Below the pieces are notes generated by a model. It had not been told where the DNA came from. It was given only the letters and a program-made list of their open reading frames with translations, and did not search any database. DNA of 64,000 bases, from positions 9,513,956-9,577,955 of the forward strand of contig NC_051095.1 of NCBI RefSeq assembly GCF_901709675.1, written 5' to 3'. Source of the DNA: Syngnathus acus. Its lineage: Eukaryota; Chordata; Actinopteri; Syngnathiformes; Syngnathidae. Position 1 is the stretch's first letter. Every line of letters starts with the position of its first letter. The position numbers and the translations under genes are program-made. Below are positions 13,601 through 25,099 of this stretch, one piece after another.

Positions 13601-16600
13601 GAAGGTTACTCGACACACGCACACACATTAAACTGTCTGTGCTTTTGTCCATTTTACTTTTATAACCATATATTTCCCCAAAGGTGTTGAAAACAGTACT
13701 CGCTCTCCACTGACAAGCAGCAACCCAAATTTACGCTGCGAGTTCTTTGCAGGTAATTGTACTTTTTTTTTTTTTAACTATAGGGGGCTGGGACACACAA
13801 TTGACTATTAAATGCATTATGATATAGATCTATATGATTCTGAGCTATTTTTGTATTCAATTGCAAATGATGCAAATTGTTGGCTGTGTTTATATGTATG
13901 TAAATTGTGATATGCCACATTGATTGTTGCCATTTGTTTCATTGTTGCTGTACATTTACAATCTGCAGATAAGGGAGAGAAGGATCACTACGGCAACGTG
14001 AGTACAATCAACTTTGTTGTTCTAACAATTCTATGTCGACATGTCCAGATTCTTATGGTGCTCAGATGCTTTTCAAAATCAAGAGATTTGACTTGCGACT
14101 ATCTTAACTCAAGATATGACTTGACTCAATTTGATTTTTGCCCCAATAATTTGGGACTGCAATATGAAGGTTCAGCTTACTTCTGACTTGCACATATGTG
14201 ACTTCCTCCCACCTCTGGTCACCTCTGTCCTTTTCTGTCTTTCTCCTTCAGTAGGAGTGGATTGGATAGCATTGGACTAGTGCTGTTGTGGTAGACCAAC
14301 TATCTCTCTTCTCCCCTCCATTTTTTTCTCTGTATGTCTGTGTGCGTGATATCCCGATTGTGTGAGGGTGCCCGACGTGTGCATGACTATTTTGGTGCTT
14401 TGGGTTTTGTGGATGCATGTGTTGTCGGTGGTGGGTTGGGGCGGGGGCATCCTGTTAGGTTTCAGTGCCGGTGTCGCCTCAGACCAGGCAGGCCGATCGC
14501 TGGTCCTGGGACCCGGCCGAGGAGCGAAAGCGGCAGGAAAGGTGGCAGCAAGAGCAGGCGCGCCTGCTGCAGGTACACGGATAGATGGCGAGGCAACGCA
14601 TGGCGCATGAGGCTACGCCCAGCTCTGTCAGGATTCATTGCCAGTTTTGGTTTTATTTGCACAAGGGAGTCACACTTTCAAAAACCTGCTACCCTCCCAG
14701 GGATGTTTTGTTTTTGCTAGAATTAATGATTAGTAATTTATTATTTATGTTTGCCCACTGCTGCTTTTAAACCGTGAGACCAGTTTATATCTTAAAGGCG
14801 TCATATGTCATAAAGCTGATTAACCACACTCCATTGCGCCTGTAAAAGCTTGCCGCCATTTTGATGATCAGCACGTTTATTGTACCGTAACATCCGCTCA
14901 TGTGCCGCTGCCGTCAGTTGAGGGCGCCCTTGAGCAGCACAAGGAGCTTTGTCACAGCTTGTGCTTGGGGGCGAGATTCTGTTGGCTAAATGCCCCCCTC
15001 CCTCCTCCACAGCTCAGTGAGAAAGGTTTCTGACCTTGGATGATTGGAAGAATGTGTGGTGCATTACTGTGCTGGTTGTTTTATCCCGTGTAATTGTTTT
15101 TCTTTCTTTGTGATTCTGTCTTCCAATGCAAGTCTTAATAGAAAAAAAAGTCAATTCATAATTTTGATAATAATGGGGGTTTTTTTTCGCTAACAACCAA
15201 GTAGTTGAAACCGCTCTCTGCAGTTCAAACTTCAATCAATTCTTGAATAAATTCTTGAAAAGCTGACAGTGTCATTCAAAATTGAGCTTTTTTTCTGGGT
15301 CTTAAAGTGTCTTAAATGAAATGTTTCAAATTTAAAGTCTTAAAAATCAATGAGATAAAGGTGCCCAAAAATATCTCCACTTTAACTCCTCTAAGCCTCC
15401 AGACACCGTGTTAACTTTGTAAAAGACGACATTTTCAACAGTGGTACTCTTCTCGGAAGCCTGTTTGCATGTCCACCTCCTGCTTGCTTCTTCACCTCTT
15501 TTTTTCTTTACGTTCACTCCTGACAAGCCAAAATTGATTCAATGTTTGCATGCCTCCGACATCAATTGCAATGTCTTTTCTTCCTGTATTTGTATATGCT
15601 TGCGGTGCGTTACCTCGGTAACACAGGAGAAATACCAGCGAGAGCAGAAGAAGCTCAAGGAGGACTGGGAGAAGGCCCAGAGGGAGGTTGCGCAGGAGGA
15701 GAGGCGCTACCATGAGGAGGTGGGTGCACATTTTAGACAATACCAAATGAAAGTTGCCTCCTCAAGCCTTATGTGACGCGTTGTCTGTGGTCATGGGCTT
15801 TGATTGTTTAACGGTTCCAACGCTACCCTCACGTCAGGAACGTCTCATCCTGGAAGAGACAGTCACAGGCCTGATTCCGCAATCGTCCGCCACGTCGGTA
15901 TCCGAGTGCCAGGACACCATCGTGCGCTCACTTGCTGACTGGGAACGCAAACAGGAGCAACTGGAGAGACATTCGGTGATCAAATCTTATTTAACTATCT
16001 TTTTTATTTTTAAATGTATTATTAGTTTGTTATTATTAAGCATACCTTCTGTATGAAATGCACTATATATAAATACTATACATTATATACACTATAATGT
16101 CTTGCCTTACCAAAAATTAATTTATGATGACATATTTTTTGAAAAATATGAGAACAATTGTGTTTTTTTAAATCAATCTTTTCAAGAACAATGACGCGAT
16201 TTGATGGGATGAAGAGTCACCCTCTTGTGACAATAAATTGTACAAATAGTCATAATCCTATGATAATGATAATCCTTTTGTTCTAAATACATGTATGCTG
16301 CAGATAGCACAATTGACAAAATGCTAACGTAGGCTGGAGTATTTGTCCCACAGGTTAGGTATGCGCTTTTTTAAACAATCACATCATTTATTGCAATTTG
16401 TTTTGCGGGCCTCGAAACTTGCATCTTTGAGCCCCCCTGAACCCAATTTGAAAACCCCTGTGATTGGTCCACCAACTAACAGTCTTTACTTCTGATTGGC
16501 TAACACAGCTGGAGAGTGGAGAGGTTGAGTGTAGACCGCGAGAGAACGACAAAACGAGCGACATCAGCACCGCCGACGACAGCGTCAGAACAGCCAAGAG

Positions 16601-18545
16601 GTTTGTCGACGCATCAAAGCATAAATAAAAAAAAAACATTACTTTTCCTCAGTAAACATGATCTTTACTAACAAGAGACATTGTTAAAGGTATGCATAGC
16701 TGATTTTCTACCAAATCATCCAAGGATTTTAGATCTGCGAGTTTACACGTAATATTGATGCAAATTAACCTGAATTGACAACGTACTGCACCTACTTCTC
16801 GCAACCAAAGTTTAAGATCCAGCTCATCTGTCAACCTAATGAGTAGAAGGAAACATCCTAAAAATAGAGACCTAACATAGATGTGGGCCATCTACAGCTC
16901 GGTGAGTCAGACTAGCTGCGTGAAAAATGGCCAAAAACTTCACCAAATGGCTGCCAAGACCTCCGCCCCGGTCAAGAAACGGCAAGACGTTGACGCCAGC
17001 AAGCCCGTCCGGCCTGCAGGAGAACGCAGGTGTGTGTGTGTGCGTGCGTGCGTGTTTGAATGGTCTTTAAATGTATTTGCTTCAGTCTTATCATTTAAAG
17101 AAGCTCTCTGCCTTCTGTCTGACCAATTGATGAGAGTATAACCATGGCAACAGAAGTGCGCTTTTTCGGCATTCATTGTAACCTGCAGTCTTTCAGTTAC
17201 TGTGTTTGGCCAGTAGGTGGCACCTCAAGCTTTTATCATTGCAGCATCTCACTCTTCTCAGATTATCTTCATCTCGTGTCCTAGTTGGTTTTTCAGCAAC
17301 CCACTTAACAGCAGGATCTGGAAAAACGAGATGCAGTAATCTGCATCGCCATTTAACGCCCTCGATACTAACCCCAAATGAATGCGGCCATTGCATAAAG
17401 ACATTTTGTAATCCTCATAATTATTTGAATCCCTCAAAATTACAAAGCGATCCAGATGAATGCGGCTCGTTTCAAGGCTGTGCAGTCAGCCGCATTGTCA
17501 GCTGAATGCCGCAACGGTCTGTCCATTTTCCAGGAATGCACCCGCCACAGTAAATGCTGGGCGCAGCCCACCCAAGCCCCCTCCGCCTTCTGTTGACGCA
17601 CCACCCAACAGGTATCCATTTTGTGCCTCGCATCAACGCTGTGTTTTGTGCTGTACTTGTGCTTGCTGTCATGAGAACAAAAAATAGGTTTGTAGGAGGA
17701 CAAAAGTATTGGGACACGTACATTAATTATTAAATATCGCTGCCCTAGAGGTATGTTGGGTGATTTGGTGTGAGAGAACATGCCCACACACACACATGCA
17801 TACAAAACCATCTTGGAGGAAATCCAGCGAATAATGTACCAACTCTCGAGCTGCCTTTGTCTTTCGACTTGCTGAAGCAGCACGTGGGCTCATTGTTGCC
17901 GATGTTATTGCGGTTTATAGGTCTGTCAGTGGCAAGAAGCTGTGCTCCAGCTGCGGGCAGCCGCTAGGCAAAGGGGCCGCCATGATCATCGAGACCCTCA
18001 GCCTCTACTTCCACATCGACTGCTTTAAGGTTAGCGAAGACATTTTCCCCAGGTTAACATATGTGCGAAGGGTCAAACTACATGACAAAGAAATATATGT
18101 GGTTTTTTGAGAAAGCGAGTTTTGGGGAGTGTTTATTATGTTAATTTCACTGTTGTTGTGGTCAGTGCGGGGTCTGCAAGGGCCAATTAGGAGACATGTC
18201 CACAGGAACCGACGTGCGGATCCGCAGCGGCCTGCTCAACTGCCACCAGTGCTACATTCGCTCCCGCTGTGAGTTGCCCCCACCAAACATCCTTCACACA
18301 CACATGACTTGATTTTGTCCACATTTACATCGACCATAGTCGAATAGCTCTAACATGAACACGTGCCTGTAAAATAAATGCTACCACTCCACATTTTGAG
18401 AATCACTGACAAACATTCACCCTCGTCTAGCTAGCATTCATCAGTTTCCTTTTTCTCATCTGTCTCCACCGTTTGTTGCTGCATGCTGAATGTTTGTGGG
18501 TCTCTCTTCCCCACTCAAGCGGCCGGACAGCCGACCACCTTGTGA
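1569..18545 (+). CDS. limch1: LIMCH1 (LIM and calponin-homology domains 1), 5'-truncated by window edge
   Basis: Actin/non-muscle myosin II-associated cytoskeletal protein. I see 23 exons with GT-AG borders whose phases all agree: 1569-1675, 3218-3248, 4725-4835, 5616-5814, 7818-8082, 9996-10128, 10226-10383, 10707-11178, 12715-12942, 13174-13282, 13382-13446, 13517-13604, 13684-13752, 13969-13997, 14483-14572, 15627-15719, 15838-15975, 16509-16600, 16898-17029, 17534-17611, 17921-18029, 18166-18268, 18520-18545. They sum to 2925 nt, that is 974 codons plus TGA. Order: rest of the CH domain (exons 1-3), Ser/Arg-rich DUF4757-type region (4-8), poorly conserved linker (9-14), coiled coil (15-17), Pro-rich linker (18-20), LIM domain (21-23), ending SAGQPTTL. 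LMO7 is the alternative paralogue, but no PDZ domain is present and the C-terminus is LIMCH1-like. The missing N-terminus (roughly 100 residues) must lie upstream. The tail-to-tail PHOX2B neighbour fits vertebrate synteny. Confidence 0.95.
1676..3217. other. LIMCH1 intron
   Basis: No further exon recognised. Contains a poly-A run at about 2617-2635 and a short CA repeat at about 2963-2997. Confidence 0.6.
3218..3248 (+). CDS. limch1: LIMCH1 31-nt microexon in CH domain
   Basis: Acceptor TCCACAG, donor AAT|GTAAGT. Completes the split Lys codon and reads [11 protein letters not shown], leading directly into VLITIYWLG of the next exon. Length 31 nt restores phase 0. Confidence 0.9.
4387..4676. 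mobile_element. hAT-type MITE in LIMCH1 intron, with 8-bp target duplication
   Basis: Starts CAGGGACGTCAAACTCA and contains the GCGGGCC / GGGCCACATCTGGCCCC palindromic subterminal blocks common in fish hAT elements. The 8-bp direct repeat GTATAAAC flanks it exactly at 4379-4386 and 4677-4684, the length expected for hAT. The right terminal inverted repeat is incomplete (ends GGGGCTTGATT), so it is probably immobile. It is non-coding. Confidence 0.75.
4725..4835 (+). CDS. limch1: LIMCH1 exon, end of CH domain
   Basis: Acceptor GGTGCAG, donor AAG|GTATTG, 37 codons. Reads [14 protein letters not shown] then [19 protein letters not shown], the last helices of the CH domain. Confidence 0.95.
5616..5814 (+). 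CDS. limch1: LIMCH1 exon, Ser-rich segment after CH domain
   Basis: Acceptor TTTTAG, donor GATG|GTATGG. Reads [18 protein letters not shown] and [20 protein letters not shown], a strongly conserved acidic/serine motif of LIMCH1 and a likely phosphorylation-rich region. Confidence 0.95.
5815..7817. other. LIMCH1 intron
   Basis: Two kilobases without a recognisable exon or transposon. The only striking element is the C26 homopolymer at its 3' end. Confidence 0.6.
7783..7808 (+). repeat. C26 homopolymer forming a polypyrimidine tract
   Basis: Twenty-six uninterrupted C residues followed by TTCCCCAAG and the LIMCH1 exon at 7818. The position shows it serves as, or replaces, the pyrimidine tract of this acceptor. 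Confidence 0.85.
7818..8082 (+). CDS. limch1: LIMCH1 exon, basic PFNQYLPNK segment
   Basis: Begins after CCCCAAG and ends AG|GTGAGTG. Encodes [18 protein letters not shown], then [20 protein letters not shown], a KKK run and [18 protein letters not shown], a hallmark of LIMCH1. Its acceptor has an unusual 26-C homopolymer as polypyrimidine tract (7783-7808). Confidence 0.95.
8083..9995. other. LIMCH1 intron
   Basis: No exon or mobile element recognised. Poly-T and poly-A runs lie at about 8539-8552 and 8606-8646. Confidence 0.6.
9996..10128 (+). CDS. limch1: LIMCH1 exon ([11 protein letters not shown]...)
   Basis: Acceptor CTTCGCAG, donor GAT|GTGAGTG. Reads [13 protein letters not shown] and ends [10 protein letters not shown], which joins to [11 protein letters not shown] of the next exon. 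Confidence 0.93.
10226..10383 (+). CDS. limch1: LIMCH1 exon, [11 protein letters not shown] helical segment
   Basis: Acceptor GCGGCAG, donor AA|GTAGGT. Encodes [20 protein letters not shown] and [15 protein letters not shown], the charged helical DUF4757 core shared with LMO7. Confidence 0.95.
10707..11178 (+). CDS. limch1: LIMCH1 largest exon
   Basis: Acceptor TCCACAG, donor AAG|GTTAGT, 472 nt. Starts [20 protein letters not shown] and carries [20 protein letters not shown] followed by a Pro/Ser-rich tail ([20 protein letters not shown]). The region is markedly GC-rich against the flanking introns. Confidence 0.95.
11731..11795 (-). mobile_element. 3' tail fragment of an L2-type LINE
   Basis: CCATCCATCC followed by a CTGAACCGCTTTATCCTCAC segment and GAGGGTCGCGGGCCTGCTG is the reverse complement of the common fish L2 (Maui-like) 3' end with its GGAT tail. 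Only the last ~60 bp are present. Confidence 0.65.
12345..12465. repeat. Fragment of dispersed CCATTTTGGTTTG repeat family
   Basis: Contains CCAACTTGAACAGGAAGGTC, then GCCATTTTGGTTTGGTGCAG and AGGTCATTTGTCC. The same motif order recurs at about 29.6-29.9, 42.0-42.4 and 43.2-43.8 kb, showing an old dispersed repeat. Confidence 0.5.
12715..12942 (+). CDS. limch1: LIMCH1 linker exon
   Basis: Acceptor GTTGTAG, donor GTG|GTAAAA, exactly 76 codons in phase 0. The sequence ([15 protein letters not shown]...) is low in family conservation but open, in phase and flanked by good splice sites. Confidence 0.75.
13174..13282 (+). CDS. limch1: LIMCH1 linker exon with weak donor
   Basis: Acceptor TTTTTAG, donor CAG|GTCTGA. 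Reads [18 protein letters not shown]. The following 99-nt intron is open in the same frame, so it could be retained without a frameshift. Confidence 0.7.
13382..13446 (+). CDS. limch1: LIMCH1 short linker exon
   Basis: Acceptor TTTGCAG, donor GTG|GTAAGC. Reads [20 protein letters not shown] with the split codon from the previous exon. Confidence 0.7.
13517..13604 (+). CDS. limch1: LIMCH1 short linker exon
   Basis: Acceptor ATCGCTAG after a 70-nt intron, donor GAAG|GTTACT. Of three possible acceptor AGs (13515-16, 13521-26 area, 13529-30), only this one gives the phase needed by the next exon; it reads [20 protein letters not shown]. Confidence 0.65.
13684..13752 (+). CDS. limch1: LIMCH1 short linker exon
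   Basis: Acceptor CCCCAAAG, donor GCAG|GTAATT. Only one frame is open across it, giving [20 protein letters not shown]. Confidence 0.65.
13969..13997 (+). CDS. limch1: LIMCH1 29-nt microexon
   Basis: Acceptor ATCTGCAG, donor AAC|GTGAGT. Encodes [10 protein letters not shown] and brings the frame back to phase 0 before the coiled-coil exons. Confidence 0.65.
14483..14572 (+). CDS. limch1: LIMCH1 exon, start of coiled coil
   Basis: Acceptor GCCTCAG, donor CAG|GTACAC, 30 codons. Reads [20 protein letters not shown], corresponding to the W-x-WDPEEERRRQEKW motif of LIMCH1. Confidence 0.95.
14573..15626. other. LIMCH1 intron
   Basis: No additional exon or transposon recognised. Confidence 0.55.
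15627..15719 (+). CDS. limch1: LIMCH1 exon, coiled coil
   Basis: Acceptor ACACAG, donor GAG|GTGGGT, 31 codons. Reads [20 protein letters not shown], a continuous charged helix. Confidence 0.95.
15838..15975 (+). CDS. limch1: LIMCH1 exon, end of coiled coil
   Basis: Acceptor ACGTCAG, donor TCG|GTGATC, 46 codons. Begins [17 protein letters not shown], then a Ser-rich stretch and [13 protein letters not shown]. Confidence 0.9.
16509..16600 (+). CDS. limch1: LIMCH1 linker exon
   Basis: Acceptor TAACACAG, donor AGAG|GTTTGT. Reads [18 protein letters not shown], a low-complexity charged linker between coiled coil and LIM domain. Confidence 0.75.
16898..17029 (+). CDS. limch1: LIMCH1 linker exon
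   Basis: Acceptor TCTACAG, donor GCAG|GTGTGT. Open and in phase; reads [18 protein letters not shown] followed by a basic stretch (VKKRQD). Confidence 0.75.
17400..17515. repeat. Fragment of degenerate ATGCGGCT/CCGCAT repeat
   Basis: Contains CCAGATGAATGCGGCTC, TGTGCAGTCAGCCGCATTGT and AATGCCGC. The same words, at similar spacing, make up the degenerate array at 21340-21990 in the neighbouring intergenic region. Confidence 0.5.
17534..17611 (+). CDS. limch1: LIMCH1 Pro-rich exon before LIM domain
   Basis: Acceptor TTTCCAG, donor ACAG|GTATCC. Reads [16 protein letters not shown], a possible SH3/EVH1-type ligand; its last codon is completed to Arg and leads into [11 protein letters not shown]. 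Confidence 0.85.
17921..18029 (+). CDS. limch1: LIMCH1 exon, first half of LIM domain
   Basis: Acceptor GTTTATAG, donor AAG|GTTAGC. Reads [19 protein letters not shown] and ends YFHIDCFK. Zinc ligands visible are Cys-x2-Cys and His-x2-Cys of the first LIM finger. Confidence 0.97.
18166..18268 (+). CDS. limch1: LIMCH1 exon, second half of LIM domain
   Basis: Acceptor GTGGTCAG, donor CGCT|GTGAGT. Reads [18 protein letters not shown] and [16 protein letters not shown] and CHQC supply the second zinc site. Confidence 0.97.
18520..18545 (+). CDS. limch1: LIMCH1 terminal coding exon (SAGQPTTL stop)
   Basis: Acceptor CACTCAAG; completes the split Ser codon and encodes AGQPTTL before TGA (18543-18545). 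This short C-terminal tail is shared with mammalian LIMCH1. Confidence 0.95.
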
Positions 18546-19975
18546 CGTCTCCAGTCGAGTTGAACCTGATCACCTGCCAAGCCCTGCCCTCCCGTGCAAC
18601 CCCCATTCATCACGTGGGTCAATCCAAGATTTTTCATCCATATATTATTCTTTGACTACAGAGTATCAACAGTCAGGACAGTCATTCACTCATATTGTCA
18701 TTTTTACGACGCACAATCTATTTGAATCACCATTCATCAAGTGTGGTTCATTCATACATACTTTAATTGGATTTAATCTGGTTTAGGTGTTTCCTTTTTT
18801 TTTTTTTCTTTTTCACCAAGCAGCATCCATTTTATGTCACTCCCAAAAGCAGACAAAATGAAATTAACCTTCACGACGCACAATACTGGATCTCTATTGG
18901 TGCATTCGTTATTTTGGATCAGCACTGAATTGTACACTTTATGTTGAAAATGTGTTATAATAATCCACAAGGCTTCCACTGACACACTTTTTGAATGTAA
19001 TTCACGAGGGCAGTAACTGAATCCGCTACTTTAATGTGCCTTAGGAACAAAAGAACGACGCAAAAAAAGAAACAAAAAAAAAGCATAATATTTTCATTTG
19101 AAGGCGATCGATCAGTGGCCAAATTGTCCTCGCACTCCTTCATTGCAAGTCGTCCACTTTGCCGCGTCGTTGATTTTGCAGTGATAGAATGCTCTTGTCC
19201 GTGAGGAATATATACACAGGATGAGACAATTGACCTTTCGCTTAAACCGCGTCCCGGGAATGTAGCGTGACCAATCACAGCGCAGCAAATAAGAACAATG
19301 CTTTCCTGAAGTTTTTGTTAATGCATAGTGACACATAAGTTGAATGGAAATGTTTTCTTTTTAGGCTCTGGAAAAAGCTATGCAGTCGTCCACAGTCGGT
19401 TGCGTCTTTCAAAAAAAAAAATCAAGTCGAAACTTGCCCAGAGTAATAAAACCATGAATGAAGATATTCAATTGATAAAAGAAGCAGACAGAATCCGAAC
19501 TAGCCCAGAAAAAAGATGTAAAATATACATTACGCTATGCAGTCAACCACCATCACAGACTTTATGTTGTGTGAAACTTTTTGATCTTAGCAACAATAAC
19601 TAAGGGGCTCTGAGCGAAAGGTCTATTGAACCTTTGCCAACTTTCTTTATTTTTGTTTTTAAATATATATATTTTTAGCTTGGTTTGCATTTTGAGAGTC
19701 GGGCAGTGTGCTGCCGATGTTTAACAAAAAAGACTGCACGTTTAAGCCTACAACCAAAAGATACTGTAAAAAATGTACAAATCAAAGCAATAGCCACTGC
19801 GCTTAATTCCTGGAGTCGTTGAGCATTTTCCATTTTCTCTTTTTAGCGCGGAGGCTTTCTCGTGTATTTATTGTAGTAGTCACCTGAACACCATATTTCG
19901 ATGTATCCTTTCATTAACTGTGTCAATGCAATGACTGTATCTTTATAAATAAAACCATCCAAAGTCACTGTCTGT
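18546..19975 (+). other. limch1: LIMCH1 3' untranslated region (inferred)
   Basis: AT-rich sequence after the LIMCH1 stop with no coding frame. Two AATAAA signals in suitable places (19445-19450 and 19948-19953) suggest alternative ends. The exact cleavage site cannot be seen. Confidence 0.5.
19948..19953 (+). terminator. Polyadenylation signal AATAAA, candidate LIMCH1 end
   Basis: Canonical hexamer about 1.4 kb after the LIMCH1 stop, in the transcript orientation. An upstream AATAAA at 19445 is an alternative. Confidence 0.45.
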
Positions 19976-21339
19976 CTATATGTTCTTCTGATTTTGAGGC
20001 AAACTATTAGGAACAGCTGTCCCAAAGGTGAGTATTTGCTTTGTTTTTAATGGGGTGCAAGCAGGTGTCTATTTGAATGTTTTTTTCTTCACATTTTGGG
20101 CAAGTTTTTAAGGTTAATTAAAAAAAAAAAGTTATTTTCTTCATAATCGATTTTTAATTCATCCATCAGGTCTTGGTCAGCCGGGAAAGAACCTGTTGAA
20201 CTTAACCTAGGTGAATATATTTGATAGTTTCTGTCGAGCAAAAAACGTGTTTCTCCATATGAACCTTTGTTAATCTTTCATTTTCAACGAAGTAAATTTA
20301 ATTTTGAATTGATTTCGTTTCTACAATGTTTTATATCATAGTTTGCATATTATATCATAATTTTACCTGAGTTAAAACTGTTCCCTTTAGTAAGATCATT
20401 TCATATTTAGGTATATTTTACCCCCTACCTTCTACCACAGTTGAACCAAGCTCACAGATAAGGGTAATAATCACGTTAAATGCTTTTTAAATGTGAGATT
20501 GTTCTAAATTAAAAAAACAAAATATTGATTTTTGCAAGCCTATTGATAGAAATATGAAATTGTGAACCTTTGCAGATTTTTATCAATTTTGGCTTTGTTA
20601 TGCAATAGCTGCTGGCCGAATTTAATTTCTGTCTAAAATCAAGCTTAAACCTTTACATTAATTAAAACGCTTTACCTAAAATGAACAATTGCCACCTGTT
20701 ATATCGCTAATATCGCTTCCCATCGCAAATTGTTACAGAAACGTGAACATTTCCACTGTTATCATGTACGTTCTTCACACCACAGAAGCTGACAAAAACA
20801 TGACCAAGACATTTTTTTTTTCCTATTATTTTTTTGTATCATCAACAACCATTTCAATGCCTTGGAAAACTATGTGCACATGTAGAAATATTCCCTTCTT
20901 AAATATAAGCATCCAGAACCTAATAACATAAATAACCTTCCAGACAACAATGTTCACAACAAAGTGGGAGACTTAAAATCAAAAAGAGACATGCAAATTA
21001 TATCCAAATAAATACAACATTTGCATACATTCCCTTTTTACCAAAAATAAATTCTTAGGGAATCCGACTTAAAATGAAGACTATACGTGTCTATGATTCA
21101 ACTATTAGGAGACGCGAATACATATTAACACTATACAATTGGAGCCACAAACACACTGTCATAGAAAGACACACGAAACATAGATTTATGTCCATGGGCG
21201 GGGCGGGGATTTGGAGGGGTGCTGCTGTAATTGTGCCTTTTTTTCTCATAGTGGACAACAAAAGAAACTTGATGAAATATCAAGTTAAAAAAAAAAATAA
21301 TTCTTTCTGGTTGAATCCCACAAAAAGTCCAAACCTCGC
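19976..21339. other. LIMCH1-PHOX2B intergenic, AT-rich, no gene seen
   Basis: Unique-looking AT-rich DNA between the two converging genes. No coding frame with family resemblance, no RNA gene and no clear transposon. Confidence 0.55.
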
Positions 21340-21990
21340 TCAGATTCATGGAAACTGTATAAGGCTATGCAGCCTGCGTGCCGCATAGTTCATTCTGTCA
21401 GAAATAACAGAAATCAAAATGGCCTGCACTGAAATGCAGGCTCTTGATAAGTTTATGCGGTTGGCCGCATAGTCGTCGCGGTTCTTGCAAAAACTATGCC
21501 GTCGGGCGCATACTTACTCATTAACCCATCAGAAATTGATCACAGGTAAAGTCCAAGTTCTATGCGCTGGCCCGTGAGTCTTGCAAAAATTTAAACCAGC
21601 CCAGATGAATGATCGAGTATGTGGCTGCCCGCATAGTCCAGCTAAACTACAGGATCGGTCGCAGTTTGTTGAATAGCCTAAATGTTGACTCAAAATTATA
21701 GTCCAGACAAAATGCATGCTCTTGCTAAAGCGACGTGACTGCATGGTCGTTGAAATTATACAACAATGTAAACCAGCCCGGATAAATGCAATTGACATTA
21801 AATTGTGCAGCTGTCCACGACCTCAGAAAAAATGAATGCGGTAAATATTATGCGGTATTGGTCATAAACTCTAGCCCGAATAAATGCAAAATATTATTAA
21901 AAATAAGCAGCTGTCAATTGAATGCCTCAAAAATTCCCAAATGCAGCCTCTCGAAACTTTGGTCTGCCGCATGGTCAGACACGTGTTTGT
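21340..21990. repeat. Degenerate ~55-60 bp minisatellite
   Basis: Irregular recurrences of CTATGCAGCC / GGCCGCATAGTC / AACCAGCCCAGATGAATG / AAATGCATGCTCTTGCTAAA at about 55-60 bp spacing (for example 21365, 21436, 21465, 21561, 21628, 21740, 21965). Copies are far diverged. Related pieces occur at 17400-17515 and near 19372 and 19535. Confidence 0.6.
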
Positions 21991-22063
21991 CATTTGTTGG
22001 GTATAAGCACTGTATTATCTGTGAATAATGCAATACTGTGAGCTCGCCAACGCTCCAAAAACA

Positions 22064-22213
22064 GTTGGGTCAAAAATAACCCAGTACGGGTCAAAAAGGG
22101 AAGCAATTCGTGCGCGTGTGAGTGCACGTACTAAGCAATCCAAATTTGGGCTGTTTTGTACAAAACAACCGAATTTTAAGTTGTTTTGTGCAGTCGTGTT
22201 ATTTTCGACCCAC
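22064..22213. mobile_element. 150-bp MITE with imperfect ~22-bp inverted termini near the PHOX2B 3' end
   Basis: Left end GTTGGGTCAAAAATAACCCA is an inverted copy, with mismatches, of the right end ATTTTCGACCCAC. The interior carries an AAACAACC / GGGCTGTTTTG inverted pair. It starts 128 bp beyond the PHOX2B stop, so it probably lies in the 3' UTR. Non-coding. Confidence 0.55.
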
Positions 22214-22340
22214 CGATTTTTCAACAATTTGCCAAATGTGCCATGAAATGTATTTTTGTCAAGCAAATGCCACACAAAAGGGAGACAAAACAAAAGCACT
22301 TTTGACTGTCACTGTCCATCAGTCTGCGTGTGCACGTCAA

Positions 22341-25094
<2,754 letters not shown>

Positions 25095-25099
25095 GCAGC

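Noticed and set aside
16381-16470. GCGGGCC... segment resembling a hAT end in a LIMCH1 intron
   Set aside because: Only a short vague match, with no termini or target duplication.
17701-17717. CAAAAGTATTGGGACAC, also at 32961
   Set aside because: Resembles a transposon end, but no partner terminus or target duplication is visible at either site, so no element is called.
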